Numbered from the stretch's first letter, positions 34,305 through 46,814 are shown. The stretch: 64,000 nt of DNA from Tenrec ecaudatus (GCF_050624435.1 NC_134535.1:76442494-76506493); one strand, 5' to 3'. Notes: a model not told the origin generated them from the letters alone. Program-made: numbers and translations.

Positions 34305-37059
34305 TTTAAAAAAAAATCATTTTATTAGGGGTTCATACAACCCTTATCACAATCTATGTATACATCAATTGTGTAAAGCACATTTGTACATTCATTGCAC
34401 TCTTCATTCTCAAAACATTTGCTCTCCACCTAAGCCCCTGGCATCAGCTCCTCATTTTGCCCCTGTCCCCTGCTCCTCCCTACCTAATGAACACTTGATA
34501 GTTTATAAATTATTATTTTGTCATAACTTGCCCTGTCCGATGTTTCCCTTCACCCACTTTTCTGTTTTCTGTCCCCCAGGGAGGAGGTCACATGTAGATC
34601 CTTATAACTGGTTCCCCCTTTCCACCCCACCCTCCCAGTATTATCACTCACACCACTGGATCTGAATGGATCATCCGTCCTGGATTCCCTGTGTTTCCAA
34701 TTCCTATCTGTACCAGTGTACATCCTCTGATCTAGCCATACTTGCAAACAGAATTGAGATCATGATAGTGCGGGAGGGGGAAGCATTTAGGAACTAGAGG
34801 AAAGTTGTATATTTCATGGTTGCTACATTGTAACCTGACTGACTCGTCTCCTCCACGAGGTCCTTCTGTAAGGGAATGTCCAGTGTCCTACAAATGGGCT
34901 TTTGGTCTCCACTCTGCACTCACCCCCTCATTCACTATGATATGAATTTTTGTTCTGGTGATGCCTGATACCTGATCCCTTTGACACCTCGTGACCACAC
35001 AGGCTGGAGTGCACCTTCCATGTAGGATTTGTTGCTTCTGAGCTAGATAGCCACTTGTTTACCTTCAAGCGTTTACGACCCGAGGCACTATGTCTTTTGA
35101 TAGCTGGGCACCATCAGCTTTCTTCGCCACATTTGCTTATGCTCCCATTTGTCTTCAGCGATCATAGCATGGAGGTGAGCACACAAGGATATGATTTTTA
35201 GTTCTTTGATGCCTGATAACTGATCCTTTCGGTACCTCATGATCACACAGACTAGTGTGCTTCTTCCATGTGGACTTTATTGCTTCAGACCTAGATGGCC
35301 TCTTGTTAACCTGCAAGCCTTTAAAATCCCAGATGCTATATCTTTTGATAGCCAGGTGCCATCAGCTTTGTTCACATTTACTTATTCACCTGCTTTATCT
35401 TCAGCGGTTGTGTACAAAAGGTGAGCATCATAGAATGCCAATTTAATAGAAGAAAGTATTCTTGCATTGAGTGAGTATTTGAGTGGAGGCCCAATGTCCT
35501 TTGCTACCTTAACACTAAACCTATAAATATATGCACATAGATCTATTTCCCCACCCTCATATATAAATATATTTGCATATGTACATGCCTTTATTTAGAC
35601 CTCTATAAATGCCCTCTGCCTCCTAGCTCTTTCCTCTATTTCCTTCGACATTCCTTCTAAGGGGACCAGATTTTAACATTGGTAAAGCGGGACACCAGCA
35701 GGACACTATTGATAAAACTCATATCCTGGTGAAATAGCCACAATGCAGCCGAAAATCATATACTCTAGCTTGTCATGCATTCTTTCCATAAATCAGGGCT
35801 TTTTAAAAACACCACAGGAAGTGGGAAAATTGTTAAAAAGTGGGACTATCCCACCAAAAGCGGGACGTCTGGCCACCTCTTGTCCCACTATCATGCTCAG
35901 TCTTCATTTGGGTTTCAATAATTCCTCTTGATTACATTACCCTTGATCATGCCCTACCAGGCCTCCCACACCCTCCTCACCACCAATTTGGATCACTTGT
36001 TGTTCCCTTGTCCCTGGGTTCATTAACACCATACCTTTCTCCCCACCTCCCGCTCTCCCATGTACCTCCGGAATTGTTGGTCCCGTTGTTTCCTTCTTCA
36101 GATTGTTCATCCAGCCTATCTTATTTAGACAGACCTGTGTAGATAATAATATGCACAAAAACAAGACAGAGCAAAACCAAGCAACAATATACATCAAAAC
36201 AACAACAACAAACCAATGACAACAAAACAAAACAAAACACAAGAAAAAAGAAAAGCTTGCAGTTAGTTCAAGGACTGCTTGTTGCCCTTTAGGAGTGTTT
36301 TCCAGTTCATTCTGTTGGGGCACCATGCCCTGGCCCCAAAGTCCACTTTCAGCATTCCCTGGGACTTCACTGCTCTGTTCCCTTGCTGTGCTTTTGCACT
36401 CCTTAGTATTTTTCCTCGGTGTGTCAGGATCAGATAGGGCTCAATTCCCACACTGTATCTCCAGTGTTGTCATGGGTCAGTGAGGGACCTCATGTCTCAT
36501 AGTGGGGCTGGCCATGTGGTCCTCTCTGTGGACTGACTACTCTAATCAGGAACATCATTCTCAAGACCTGGTGGACCAGGATGTGCTCCACTCTCTTCTC
36601 ATCCCCCTTCATCTGCTCCCGTGTGCTCTGATCAGATATGTCTCTCACCCAGAGCTGCAGATTCAATGATGTCCTTTGAAATAAATTCTTCTGGAGGGAG
36701 CAGCAAGTGTCCACTTTGTAGTTGGAATTGGGGCCAGCCCCTGAGACCTCTCCACTTGTTCCCTACTCCATGCTAGCATGTTGCATTCACATCTTGGAGC
36801 ACTGGGTTGAAGTCTGCTCCCTCTTTCCCTCTGGAGTTATAAACAATATCCTCCCCTTGGGTGAGTTAGTGCCCTGTGCCCCTGCTATACATTTCTTTAT
36901 TATTATTATTTTTTTCCTTTCCCCACCTTCATCTTAGTTGGCTACAACATGTATCCCTGGATTTGGTCTGGCTCCTGCCATAATATTTGTTCTTCCCCCA
37001 GGAATGTTTGTATACAGTAGCTTTTTCCCTATGCCCATTTTGGATTATTTTTAAAAAAC
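34305..37059 (-). other. L1 3' UTR with two about 250-base units
   Basis: The motif tgatgcctgata and the roughly 240 bases after it occur at 34959 and again at 35208, one after the other, with the same internal landmarks (cttcttccatgtggacttta, tatcttttgatagccaggtg, a tcttcagcg run). Other L1 copies here have one unit. The inserted inverted-repeat element lies at 35659-35875. Confidence 0.8.
35659..35875. mobile_element. Small inverted-repeat element (MITE-like), copy 1
   Basis: Runs from AAGGGGACCAG to CTGGCCACCT and is the reverse complement, with mutations, of the element at 43005-43215 (shared runs: gggacgtctggcca / tgaccagacgtt; gcatgacaagct; cctggagaaat). It interrupts the L1 3' UTR, whose text continues as tgtcccactatcatgctcag. 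A 2-bp duplication (CT) fits the join. Confidence 0.65.
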
Positions 37060-40000
37060 TTATATCAGTGGATTCATGTTGTACTTTTCCTTTTGGGCTT
37101 GACTTAGTTCACTTAGCATGATTTCCTCCAGTTCTTCCCATGCAGTGATGTGCTTCACACGTTCATCATCACTTTTTAGCGATGCATCGTACTCCATTGT
37201 ACATATGTACCACTGCTTTTTAATACACGTGTCAATTGATGGACAATTTGGTTGTTTATCCTTGAATTGTGAACTGTGCCGCAATGGACATTGGAGCACA
37301 GATGTCTGGCCTTGGTTTGTTTCTTGCCTCTTTCTCTAAGTAGGGCAATAGCTGGGTCACATAGTGGCTGTACATACCTACAGGTCCTCCTGGAGTGGAT
37401 GAGAGTTCTTGTCTCCCCATAGCCCCTCCAACACTTGTTGCTTTCTGAGTTTTTTAATTGGGCCATCTTTGAAGGTGTTAGGTGGTACCTCAATGCTGTT
37501 TTAATTATCGTCACTCTTATGGCTAAGGATCAGGAACATTTTCTTATATGTTTGTTGGCCATTCAGATTTCTGCCCTGTGAAACTTCTGTTCGGGTCCTT
37601 TGCCCACCTCCTTAGTGGGCAATTAGCTTTTTTTCATTTTGGAAGGTAGCAGAGTATTGTAGATTTTAGTAATAAGGCTTTTGTCTTATGTGTCATTACT
37701 AAAGATGTTTTCCCAGTTCGTGGAATCTCTTATTACTCTCTTGATGAATTCTTTCAATGTACACTGTTTTGTTAATCTTTATTATATCCCATTTGTCAAT
37801 TTGTGCCTGCTCTGTGTTTGTGTCCTTTTCTAATTCTGATAGCCTACGTATTCTCTGTCCTAGAGTTCGCAAGTTGGTCCTAATTCCCTCATTGATGGCC
37901 CTAATATTTTGGGGTTTAACTTCAAGGTCTGTGATCCACCTTGACTTTATTCTTGTGCATGGAGTGAGATAAAGGACTTGTTTCATTTTTCTGCAGGTAG
38001 ATATCTATTTTTTCCAGCACCACTTGTTAAAGAGGGCATCTGTTTCCCATTGGATAATTTTTGGGACCTTATCAAAGATCAGTTGCTGTATGCTGATTAT
38101 TTTATATCTAGGTTTTCAGTTCTTTTCCATTGATCAGTGTATCTGTCCTTGTACCAAGACCATGCGGTTTTGACAACTGTGGCTGTATATGTGCTAAAGT
38201 CAGGTAAAGCAAGCTCTCCCTCTGTGTCCTTCTTTGTGAGGAGCTCTGTGCTAATTCTGGGCTCCTTCCCTCTCCATATGAAGTTGATAATCAGTTTTCC
38301 CATTTATTTGAAGAAAGATGAGGGTAATTGTATTGGGATTGCATTAAACTTATATAGTGCCACGGGCAGAACTGACATCTTGACTATAATGAGTCTTCCA
38401 ATTCATGATCATAGGATATTCTTCCATTTGTTGAGGTCACTCTTGTTTTCTTGTAATAGTGTTCTGTAGTTTTCCTCATATAGATGTTTAGTTCTTTTAG
38501 TAAGGTATATCCCGAGATATTTCAATTAGTGCTTGACTATTGTGAAGGGTACCACCCTTTTGATCTCCTCTTCTGTGGCCTTACGTGATGTGTATAACAG
38601 TCTGATGGACTTCTGTTTGTTGATCTTGTATCTTGCCACTCTGCCTCTATTGTTTCCAGTACTTCCCTTGTAGATATTTTTGGATTTTCGGTATATGAAA
38701 TCATACCATTTGCAAATAACGATAGTTTCACCTCTTCCTTCCCCAGATGAAAAATCTAATGTCTTTTCTTTGCCTTGTGCTGTTAGCTAAAACCTCCAGC
38801 AGGATATTAAATAAGAATGGAGATAAGGGGCATCCTTGTCCAGTTCCCTTTTCCAGTAGTATTTTGTTAGTCTGTTCTCCATTGACTACCACTTTGGTTG
38901 TTAGTTTTTCATATATAGCTTGTATTGTCTTGAGGAATTTTCTTTCCATTCCTATCTTCTCATGTGTCTTATACAGGAATTGGTGTTGGATATTTTCGAA
39001 TGCCTTTTCTGCATCTATCAATATTATAATATGGTTCTTATAGTTTTTCATGTCAATGTGACAAATAATGCTAGTGGTCTTTCATATGTTGGACCATCCC
39101 TGCATCCCTGGTATGGATCCCACTTGATCATAGTGAATTATTTCTTTTATATACTTTTGTATTCTGTTGGCTAGTATTTTGTTAAGGATTTTTGCATCAA
39201 TGTTCATTAGGGATATTGTTCTGTAGTTCTCAATTCCTGTGGGATACTTCCCCAGTTTTGGTATCAGAGTCATACTAGTTTCATAGAAGGAGTTTGGGAG
39301 TGTGCCATCTTTTTCTATGTTCTGGAAGAGTTTGTGTAGTATTTATGTTAGTTCTTCCCTAAATGCTTGGTAGAATTCTCCAGTGAAGCCATCTGGTCCA
39401 GGGGATTTTTTTGTTGGTTATCACTTGATAACCCTATCTATTTCTTCAATTGCATTGGGTCTGTTGAGATTCTTGATGTCCATCGAGGATAGTCTAGGGA
39501 CGAATTGTTTTTCCAAGAATTTGTCCATTTCTTCCAAGTTGTTGAATTCATTGGAATATAATCCTTCCTAGTACTGTGTAATTATCCTTTTGATTTCATT
39601 AAGGTCTGTTGTAATGTCCCCTCTTTCATCCCTTATTCTTGCTATTGAAATTTGTTTCCCTCCTTTCTTTGGTTAGATTTGCTAGCGGTCTGTTGATTTT
39701 GTTTATCCTTTCAAAGAACCAACTTTAAGCAGCATGATTTTTCCCCATAGTTTTATTTTCCCTGTGCTGAATCTTAGCCCTGATTTTATTATTTCTTTTC
39801 TTTTGCTATTAGTGGTATTGTCCTGCTGACTCTGCTCTAGTTGTTGTAAACTTTGTGCTACCATATCAATCATGAGTCTCTCTTCCCTTTTCAGGTGTTC
39901 ATGTATTCCTATGTAACTTTCTCTGATTACTGCCTTTGCTGTGTCCCATAGCTTTTGTTACACTGTGTGTTCATTCTTGTTGGTTTCTGGAAATTTCCTA

Positions 40001-40802
40001 ATTTCACTTCTGATCTGTGCCAGTACACACTAATTTTGCAGTAGAGCGTTATTCATCCACCAATTGTTTGCTCTTGTTTCCTTAGTCTTCCTTTTGATGA
40101 TTTCCAGCCTTCTGGCACAAGGGTCAGAGAGAGATCTCTGTGATATCAATGTGCTTAAATTTATGTAGATTTGCTTTATGCCCCAGCATGTGCTCTATCT
40201 TTGAATATATGCCATGCAGGCTCGAGAAGAATGTGAATAATCTTTATTTGGATGAAAATCTCTGTAAATATCTATCAGGTCAAATTGTCTAATTGTTTTG
40301 TTTAGATATCGCCTCCTTGTCGAGTTACTTCTCCTGTGATCTATCTTTCTCATATAGGGGTGTATTGAAGTCTCCCACTGTAATTGTTGAGGCTGTGATT
40401 TCTTTTTTCATCTTTTAGTGTTTGGTTGACATATTCAGTGGGTCTTTTATTTGGGGAATATAAGTTTACAGTGCTTAGTTGTTCTTTGTCTACCATTCAC
40501 TTGAGCATTATATAGTGGCCCTCCTTATCTCTTTTTATGGTTTGCACTTTGAGGTTAGTTTTATTAGAGATTAGGATTGCAACCCCTGCTTTTTTTGAAT
40601 TGCTGTTTGCTTGGCATTCCTTTCTCCAGCCTTTGATTCTCAGCCTATTTTTGTCTGTAGCTTTGAGTTGTGTCTCCTGTAGACAGCAGATTGATGGGTT
40701 GTGCATTCTAAGCTAGTCTGCTAGTCTCAGTCTCTTAATGCCTGCATTCAGGCCATTGCTATTCAGGGTTATTATCTCCATCTGCAGACTCTGTGATGCC
40801 AT
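37060..40802 (-). pseudogene. L1 ORF2 (endonuclease plus reverse transcriptase), broken
   Basis: Begins at the complement of ctgtgatgccat (ATG at 40802). The apurinic-like endonuclease is seen at 40706-40497 (CCLQETQLK, GVAILIS). The reverse transcriptase follows: [16 protein letters not shown] near 39200, DAEKAFENIQH and GQGCPLSPFLFNILLEVLA near 38990-38800. At the catalytic box the readable text is LFANGM in place of FADD, so the two Asp are damaged. The C-terminal domain ends with MEYDASLK near 37190 and a stop at 37060. Several frames are needed to read it. Function when intact: target nicking and RNA copying for L1 movement. Confidence 0.88.
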
Positions 40803-40929
40803 CTTATAACTTTTGTGTTGGGTGTTTTCCTACTTTCCTTTCTCATTAGTGTGTTGTGCATGTGTGTGTGTGTTATTCTTGACTTCTTTCCACCCTTAAG
40901 CCAATGCTATCTTGGGGTCTGTTTTCTCT

Positions 40930-41935
40930 TTGTTGACCTCTGGGTGAGGTTGTTGTTATCTCTTATTTATGCTTGGTGAGTGTTATTCTTCTGCCCACAC
41001 TGTGTTGTCAAGGATCTTTTATAGGGTTGGGTTTCCTCTAACGTATTCTTTGAAGTTTTCCGTGTCCTGGAAGACTCTTATTTCTCCATCTATGTTGATT
41101 GATGATTTGTCTGCGTAGAGTATTCTTGGGTTTGCATTGTTTTTCTTCAATTTTTAGAATATGTTAATCCACTCTCTCCTCTTCTTCATCGTTTCTGCTG
41201 ATAGGTCTGAACATGTTCTTATTTGGGAATCTTTACGTGTTATTGTTTGATTTTTCCTAGCTGCTATCATGATTCTCTTTTTCCTCAAAGTTAGATAGTT
41301 TAACTATTATGTGCCCTGGTGATTTCTTTTTGGGATTCAGTCCAGCTGGTGTTCTTTCAGCCTTCTGAATGGTTGCCTGGTTTTCATTCTTGGAGGATAT
41401 TTTTCTTCAAGAATTCTCTCACTGTTGTTGCAGATGACTTCTTTGTTGTGTCTTCCTCTGGTAATTCAATAATTCTAATGTTGTTCTTCATAGCATCAGA
41501 CATAGCTCTTTGGTTTTCTTCAGCTTCTCTGATGATCTTTTTAGATATTTGTTCACGTATGTTAAAGTCTGCTTGGCTGTCCTCCAAGTCACCGATGCAG
41601 TTCTCTGCTTCCTCCAGTCGATTCTCGATGTCTGTGAGTCTGTTATTTGTTTTTGTTATCTCCTCCCTAAGCTCTTGTATTTCTCTTTTGTGTATGGACT
41701 TTTTCTCCTCCATCATTTCATTCTTTTTCTGTATTGTTTCCCTTATATCCTGTATGACTCCAAGCAGTATTCTGAAAATTTCTTTTTGTGGCAGCTCAGT
41801 GTCTGCTTCTTCTATGCACATCATTATGTTCAGGACATCTTCTGCCATTGCCTTTTTTTCCTGCTGTTTTTTCATTGAGATCTTTGGGGCTGATGGCTGT
41901 TTGCTTTGCATTGTTTTAGAGGAACAAAGTGCCAT
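40930..41935 (-). pseudogene. L1 ORF1 (RNA-binding chaperone), broken
   Basis: Start taken at the ATG opening MALCSSKTMQ (41935), matching the other L1 here; an in-frame ATG lies upstream at 42016. The frame is open for 183 codons from that start, down to 41384: an N-terminal segment, the coiled coil (EIQELREEITK, RLTDIENRLEEAEN) and the start of the RNA-recognition motif (NNIRIIELPEEDT). A stop and frameshift then break the C-terminal part, whose text continues in other frames to about 41000. The end near 40930 is approximate. Confidence 0.85.
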
Positions 41936-42950
41936 TTTCCAGGGAGTCAAAGAACACTGGCTCTCTCTGGGAGACTTGTAGGAATTCCTCTTCCAACTTC
42001 CTGCAGGTAATTTCACTATGAAATTAACCTATCACTTTATCCTCCTGCGACTTCCCTCGGGAGAGTGACCCAGAGGCTGGTGGGTTGCCTGCTTTGGTGT
42101 TGCAGAGGTTGGGCAGAAGTTCCTGCAGCAGCTTGGAACACTGAGAAATGTTGGCAGAGCTGCCTTAAGTCCCTAGGCACACAGGCAGGAATTCACCAGT
42201 AAGAAGTTTGGCAGAGTATCTCCTGGTAGAGCTCGGCAGGGCTTTCCCCAGCCTTGGATTAGCTGCACTGGTGGAGCTCACCTACCTTGGTGTGGAGCAT
42301 GCATAAATGCCCTAGGCTAAAGGGAGTCATGTGGAAGTCAGCAGTGGAGTGTGAGAGAACAAGAAAGAGACAAAGAGAAGAGGAAAAAAAATAAGCCCAC
42401 TGAGTCTTTGTGTGGGCATATAGAGAAGAGAGGGAAACAACAGCTGAACCCCATCCCTGTCAGTGGGGCTGCAAGGGTTTAGTCCCTTTTCTGAGGCATC
42501 AGCATCAAGCAGTGACTGTGTTGAGAAAAAGCCACTCACAGCCCTTAGAGGCTGTTGGGGGATAGAGAGAAGAGAGGGAAACAATAGTAACAATTTAGCT
42601 GAGCCCTGATCCCTGCCCGTGGGACTGCACGGATTTAGTCCCTGTGCTGAGGCAGGTGGCAGCAAACTGTGGCCGTGTTGAGATTAAGCCCCCCTACAGG
42701 CTCCAAATGGTTCCGGCTCTGGCAGAGACAGTGATGGGGCTAAGGTTAAGTCCTAGCCAGCCTCAACTATGGTAAGCCAAAAGCCCCCAGCCTCTCAAAA
42801 CCTTGTGGGTCTGTGCCTACTTATCTTTATGATGTTCTTCCTGCATTCCAGCAGTGTAGAATTTCCCTGTAATCAACTCTCCTGTGCTGAATATTGTGGA
42901 GGCCCTCTGGTATGTGTTGCTCAGTTGCCATCTTCCTGGAAATCTCCTCC
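41936..42950 (-). promoter_or_regulatory. L1 5' UTR with a tandem duplication
   Basis: About 1 kb of GC-richer DNA that holds the L1 promoter in this type of element. gagaagagagggaaacaa occurs at 42423-42440 and at 42567-42584, with further matching text after each (ctgagccc..atccctg, gactgtgttgag/gccgtgttgag). This shows two units about 144 bases apart. The L1 at 5647 shows only one. The open run 42327-42665 follows from these repeats and is not a gene. Confidence 0.75.
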
Positions 42951-43004
42951 ACATCACTTTCTAACTCCAACTTGGATTTTTAGTATTTTCAATGTGCTTC
43001 TAAC

Positions 43005-43215
43005 ATAAGGTGACCAGACGTTCTGTTTTAGGCGGAACAGTTCTGATTTTTAGCAATTTGTCCCACGTCCTGTGGCGTTTTAAAAAGTCCCGATTTTTGG
43101 AAATGCATGACAAGCTAGGGTATACGGTTTTTGGCTGCCATGTGGCTATTTCTCCAGGATATGAGTTTTATCAATCGTGTCCAGCTTTACCAATATTAAA
43201 ATTTGGTCACCTTAT
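43005..43215. mobile_element. Small inverted-repeat element (MITE-like), copy 2
   Basis: Perfect 12-base terminal inverted repeats: ataaggtgacca at 43005-43016 and tggtcaccttat at 43204-43215. If the element is taken as AGGTGACCA...TGGTCACCT, it is flanked by TA on both sides. About 210 bases, no coding potential. A mutated reverse copy lies at 35659-35875. It resembles a non-autonomous DNA transposon; I cannot name the family. Confidence 0.7.
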
Positions 43216-43329
43216 TCAAACATCATTTTAAAATTATCTTAAGGAAAATTATACTCATGTGTGTTATTATTGATATTATTTTATAGTTTCTGCATTACAT
43301 TGAAATGTGTTTATTTGCCATATGCACAT

Positions 43330-43700
43330 CTCTGGATCCCTTCCCATTAATTGGCCCAGGCGCTGTCTTCCAAATTTCTTGGGATAGACAAGTGAACATT
43401 TCCAGTACTGCATCTATTTATTGAAACATCTCAACTGATATTCTATCAGTTCCTGGAACTTAGTTTTTAACCAATGTCTTCAGAGCAACTTGGACTTCTT
43501 CATTCAATACATTTGATTCTTGAGCACAAACTTTCTCTTGAAATGATTGAATATTAGCTGATTCTTTGTAGTATTCTTTTTGGCACAGTGACTATGAAAT
43601 TCTTTACACCTTCCTTTAGTACTTTCTGTATCATTTGATATTTTTTCCTATGGAAAGTTTCAGTATTTCAACTCACGACTTTAGTATTCTTAAAAATTGT
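43330..43700 (-). mobile_element. RTE fragment, minus strand
   Basis: The text around 43355-43560 (gcgctgtcttccaaatttct, attgaaacatctcaactgat, tccagtactgcatc) pairs with 49690-49800 in the other RTE copy and covers a part of ORF upstream of the reverse transcriptase core. Decayed. Confidence 0.6.
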
Positions 43701-43889
43701 TAAATCATGTGCAGGGGCAGTGAATTATTTAATGGGATTCTTCTAACCAAAGTCTCTAATTCCCACCAACCACCTTTTCCTACAATGATCTAGGTATGGG
43801 GGTGGAGGGTATTGATAGGATTCACCGGTGAGTACTTGTAACCAGTATTCATTGGATTGCTATCTTACTGCATATTAAATAAGGTTTCT

Positions 43890-44290
43890 GAAAAGCAGGA
43901 GAGTGGATGTCACTATCAGCAAGAGCCAGAGTGGAGCACATCCTCTGTATTATGAGATCCCTGTGCAGTGAACCTCTTGGAACCAGAATGCAACTGTGAC
44001 ATCAGAGGAGCAGCAGAAGCATCACCAAGCCTGAAACAGAGTGATGGACTTCCCAGCCCATGGAACCACTAAAAAGTTGAGTGATTTGGAGCATGAGACT
44101 GATTTGTGGAGTGGATTGCCCCTGGGCGCTTAATTGGGGGAGTTGTTCTTGCTGACCCACAAAATTGCAGTTGAGAGCTTTTAGACTGAGACTTACTGGA
44201 GTTGTGTGACTCTGGCCTCTTAATTTAAAGAGCTGGATTACTGACTCCCGGAGCCTGAATTCAATACCTAAGGATTGAGACATACAATGA
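43890..44290 (+). repeat. Shared unnamed repeat family, copy 2
   Basis: Pairs with 25240-25400, see there. The minus-strand open run 44002-44283 is a by-product. Confidence 0.4.
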
Positions 44291-44299
44291 AATGGAATG

Positions 44300-45649
44300 G
44301 CGTTTGGGCATTTATTAGCAGCCCTAAGAGAACTTTGTAATGTGTCCTGATGAACAGCTGTATACCAAACATTTCACAATTGCCTTACAAATTATTAACT
44401 TCCTTAATGAAACTTTTGGCCTTGAAAATTGTTTGAGTTCTGTGCAGCAATTGCAATGAATATTAGAACCTAAATATAAAAGTAGAGACTGCTATTTAAG
44501 TTGAAGAACGCACTAAATGGATATTGACTGAACAGAATGAAGACTGATGGATCAGAATAAATCCTATAGATTTACCAATCTATTCCATTTGTATTTTATA
44601 ATATCTTGCTAGCATTAACTTGGGCAAATAGAAAATACAGATTAATGGATATCAATATTAATCTCTAAGTAGATAATAATGCCTCTGTTGAGGATTCAAT
44701 GAAAAGTAAGAGAATATACCTTGAGGTTTCATACTATATTTAAAGAAGACAGAAATTCATAGTTTATGTGTCAGGACACATACAAAAAATCATAGTTTTT
44801 TTTCTTGTCATCTCTAAATATTTGTTCTCTTAAACAACGGAAGTAAATATAAAAATTAGTCATCAGATTGTTGGAGTTCATTTGTTTATCTGTTTTTTTT
44901 GTTGTTTATTTGTTTTAACAGAAGAACAAAAATGTATCGAGAAAATCCTCTCCTAAAAAGAGGATTTACACCACTGGTTTTCACTCTAACCCTTAAATAT
45001 TCGGATGCAGTTGTGAACAATTAAATTTTCTATAAGAAGATTAATAGAACAAACTTGATCCTTAATTAAATTTGCTCCAAGGTCTCATGCACATTAAGTT
45101 ACATTGCTCCAAATTAAAGCATGGTATGAAACAATGCCTTAAGCCATTTTTATATAACATTTTAAGTGCACATTCATCTATGCTAATCTCAATAGGTAGC
45201 CTAAGTACATTTGGGAATTCTTTGGCAGCTGTAGGATGAGCTGTCTTTCATTAAAAATACATTGCTCTGGCTAAAGGATTTTCAAGGGTCTCCTGCTATA
45301 ATAAGGATCCTGAGAAGAAAAGTACTTTCATTTCCTGCCTGACTGTGACTTTCTTCTGCTTCCTAGAAACACCTTGTAATCAGGATACCGGAGAAAAGGA
45401 TATCACTAATACAAGTACCCAGTCAAGGATATTCCATTCTCTCAACCAGACACGCCATGCCGCTCTGCCTGGGGAAAATATTTTTGCCCTCTAAGGCACT
45501 GGAAAGAGGGACCAGTGAAAGCCCAAATGGCATAAGATAAACCAAGCAGACAAAAGCAGCATAACAATTATTTCCACCTCAGCTTGTCATTGGAACCATT
45601 GCTCGCAAATACATGTAAGTTAGGACCTTTGTGATAAGTCTAAACAAGG
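44300..45649. other. Unassigned intergenic stretch
   Basis: About 1.35 kb, AT-rich, with no gene or named repeat recognised. Confidence 0.35.
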
Positions 45650-46660
45650 TGATGGTGTGCCCAAATAAAAATTTTAAGAGTCTCAAGTCTCCTAATATAA
45701 TAGCCAAAATATTTAGGATCTAATTCAGAATGACTCATTATACCAAGTTAGGAAGGTCACAAATTGAATGAATAAAATTAATCAAAAAAGATGCTAACAT
45801 TGATATGAATCGATTATTGGAAGTATCTGACTGAGATTTACAAGTAGTAAGTATATAAATTACTCCATTACAATGAGAAATTATCTTGAAATAAAAATAT
45901 CAAAAACATCAGAAAGAAATAGAATACATAAAAAGAGCCAAATAAAAATTACAGAATTGAAAAATACAAAAACAAAATTTTTTTTTACTTGATAACCAAA
46001 ATTTTCCATTGAGTCCATTTTGATTCATATCAATCCTATAAAGGATTTCCGAGTCTAAATTTATACAAGAGAAAATATCCTCAATTTTCTCCTGCAGAAT
46101 AACTGGTGGATTTGATCCATCAATCTTCCTATTAGTTGTCCAATGCTTATCTGACAGTGCTACCAGACCTGGATAAATAGTAGAGTGGACATGGCAGAGG
46201 ATTCAGGCAGTGAAGTTATGATTAGCTCAACGGAAGTTACCCAATATATACAACAAAGAGAAAATCAGCCTCAAAGAAGGGAAAATGAACAGCCTCACGA
46301 ACCTGTAAGAGAGTAATAAAAGATCCGACAGACAGGAGAAAGAAATCAAAGTTGAAAATTGTATTCAAAGAAATAATAGCTCACTACTTCCTAAAATTAT
46401 TGAAAGACATATACTCACAAATACAAGAACCCAGACAAACTCCAAATAGGATAAACCCCCAAAATCCATGATAAAACATACCATATGTTTTAAGTTGAGA
46501 ATCTTTACGTCAACTAAAGGAAAACAGTACATTTTATATAGAGGTACATCAATACTACTGAAAGACATAAATACCACAACATTTTTAAGTATTGAGAAAA
46601 ATAACTTAAAGTACCCACTACAAAAACAAACTAATTACAAGGTAATGGTTAAAGTTAATT
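45650..46660 (+). mobile_element. Old L1 ORF1 region, split by an AfroSINE
   Basis: aaaaagatgctaacattgat (45785), the A-rich coiled-coil text up to 45970, then after the SINE the stretch with caaatacaagaacccagaca (46418) follow the layout of an old L1 ORF1. Frames are broken throughout. Confidence 0.5.
45985..46170 (-). mobile_element. AfroSINE copy
   Basis: aaccaaaattttccattgag...tgattcatatcaatcctata at 45987 and following is the tail-to-body part in reverse; the head lies near 46120-46165 (ggatttgatccatcaatctt). Inserted in the old L1. Confidence 0.6.
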
Positions 46661-46667
46661 AATGTAA

Positions 46668-46770
46668 CCAAAACCAGATATTGCTGTCAAGTCAACTCTG
46701 ACTCATAGCAACCCTGTAGCACAGAGTAGAACTGCAGCATAAGTTTCAGAGAGGAGATCAACACAGAGGG
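46668..46770 (-). mobile_element. AfroSINE tail fragment
   Basis: aaaccagatattgctgtcaa, gactcatagcaaccctgtag and cagagtagaactgc are the 3' body of an AfroSINE in reverse, one of the least mutated copies here. Confidence 0.7.
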
Positions 46771-46814
46771 ACTATCATTGAAATCAGGACCAGAAACTTC
46801 GGGCATTATGATCC

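Larger units (their letters stand above)
34305..42950 (-). mobile_element. Full-length L1 retrotransposon, minus strand
   Basis: From the A-rich 3' end (complement of tttttaaaaaaaaatcatt at about 34303) to the 5' end (complement of gttgccatcttcctggaaat at 42925-42945), with every expected region in order: 5' UTR 41936-42950, ORF1 to about 40930, ORF2 40802-37060, 3' UTR 37059-34305. About 8.6 kb, which includes a 220-base inserted element at 35659-35875. Both ORFs are broken by stops and frameshifts, so it is not active. Confidence 0.92.

Noticed and set aside
35840-36142. 100-residue proline/serine-rich ORF
   Set aside because: It runs across the junction of the small inverted-repeat element and the L1 3' UTR.
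41384-42016. 210-residue minus-strand ORF as a host gene
   Set aside because: It is L1 ORF1, with L1 5' UTR on one side and L1 ORF2 on the other.
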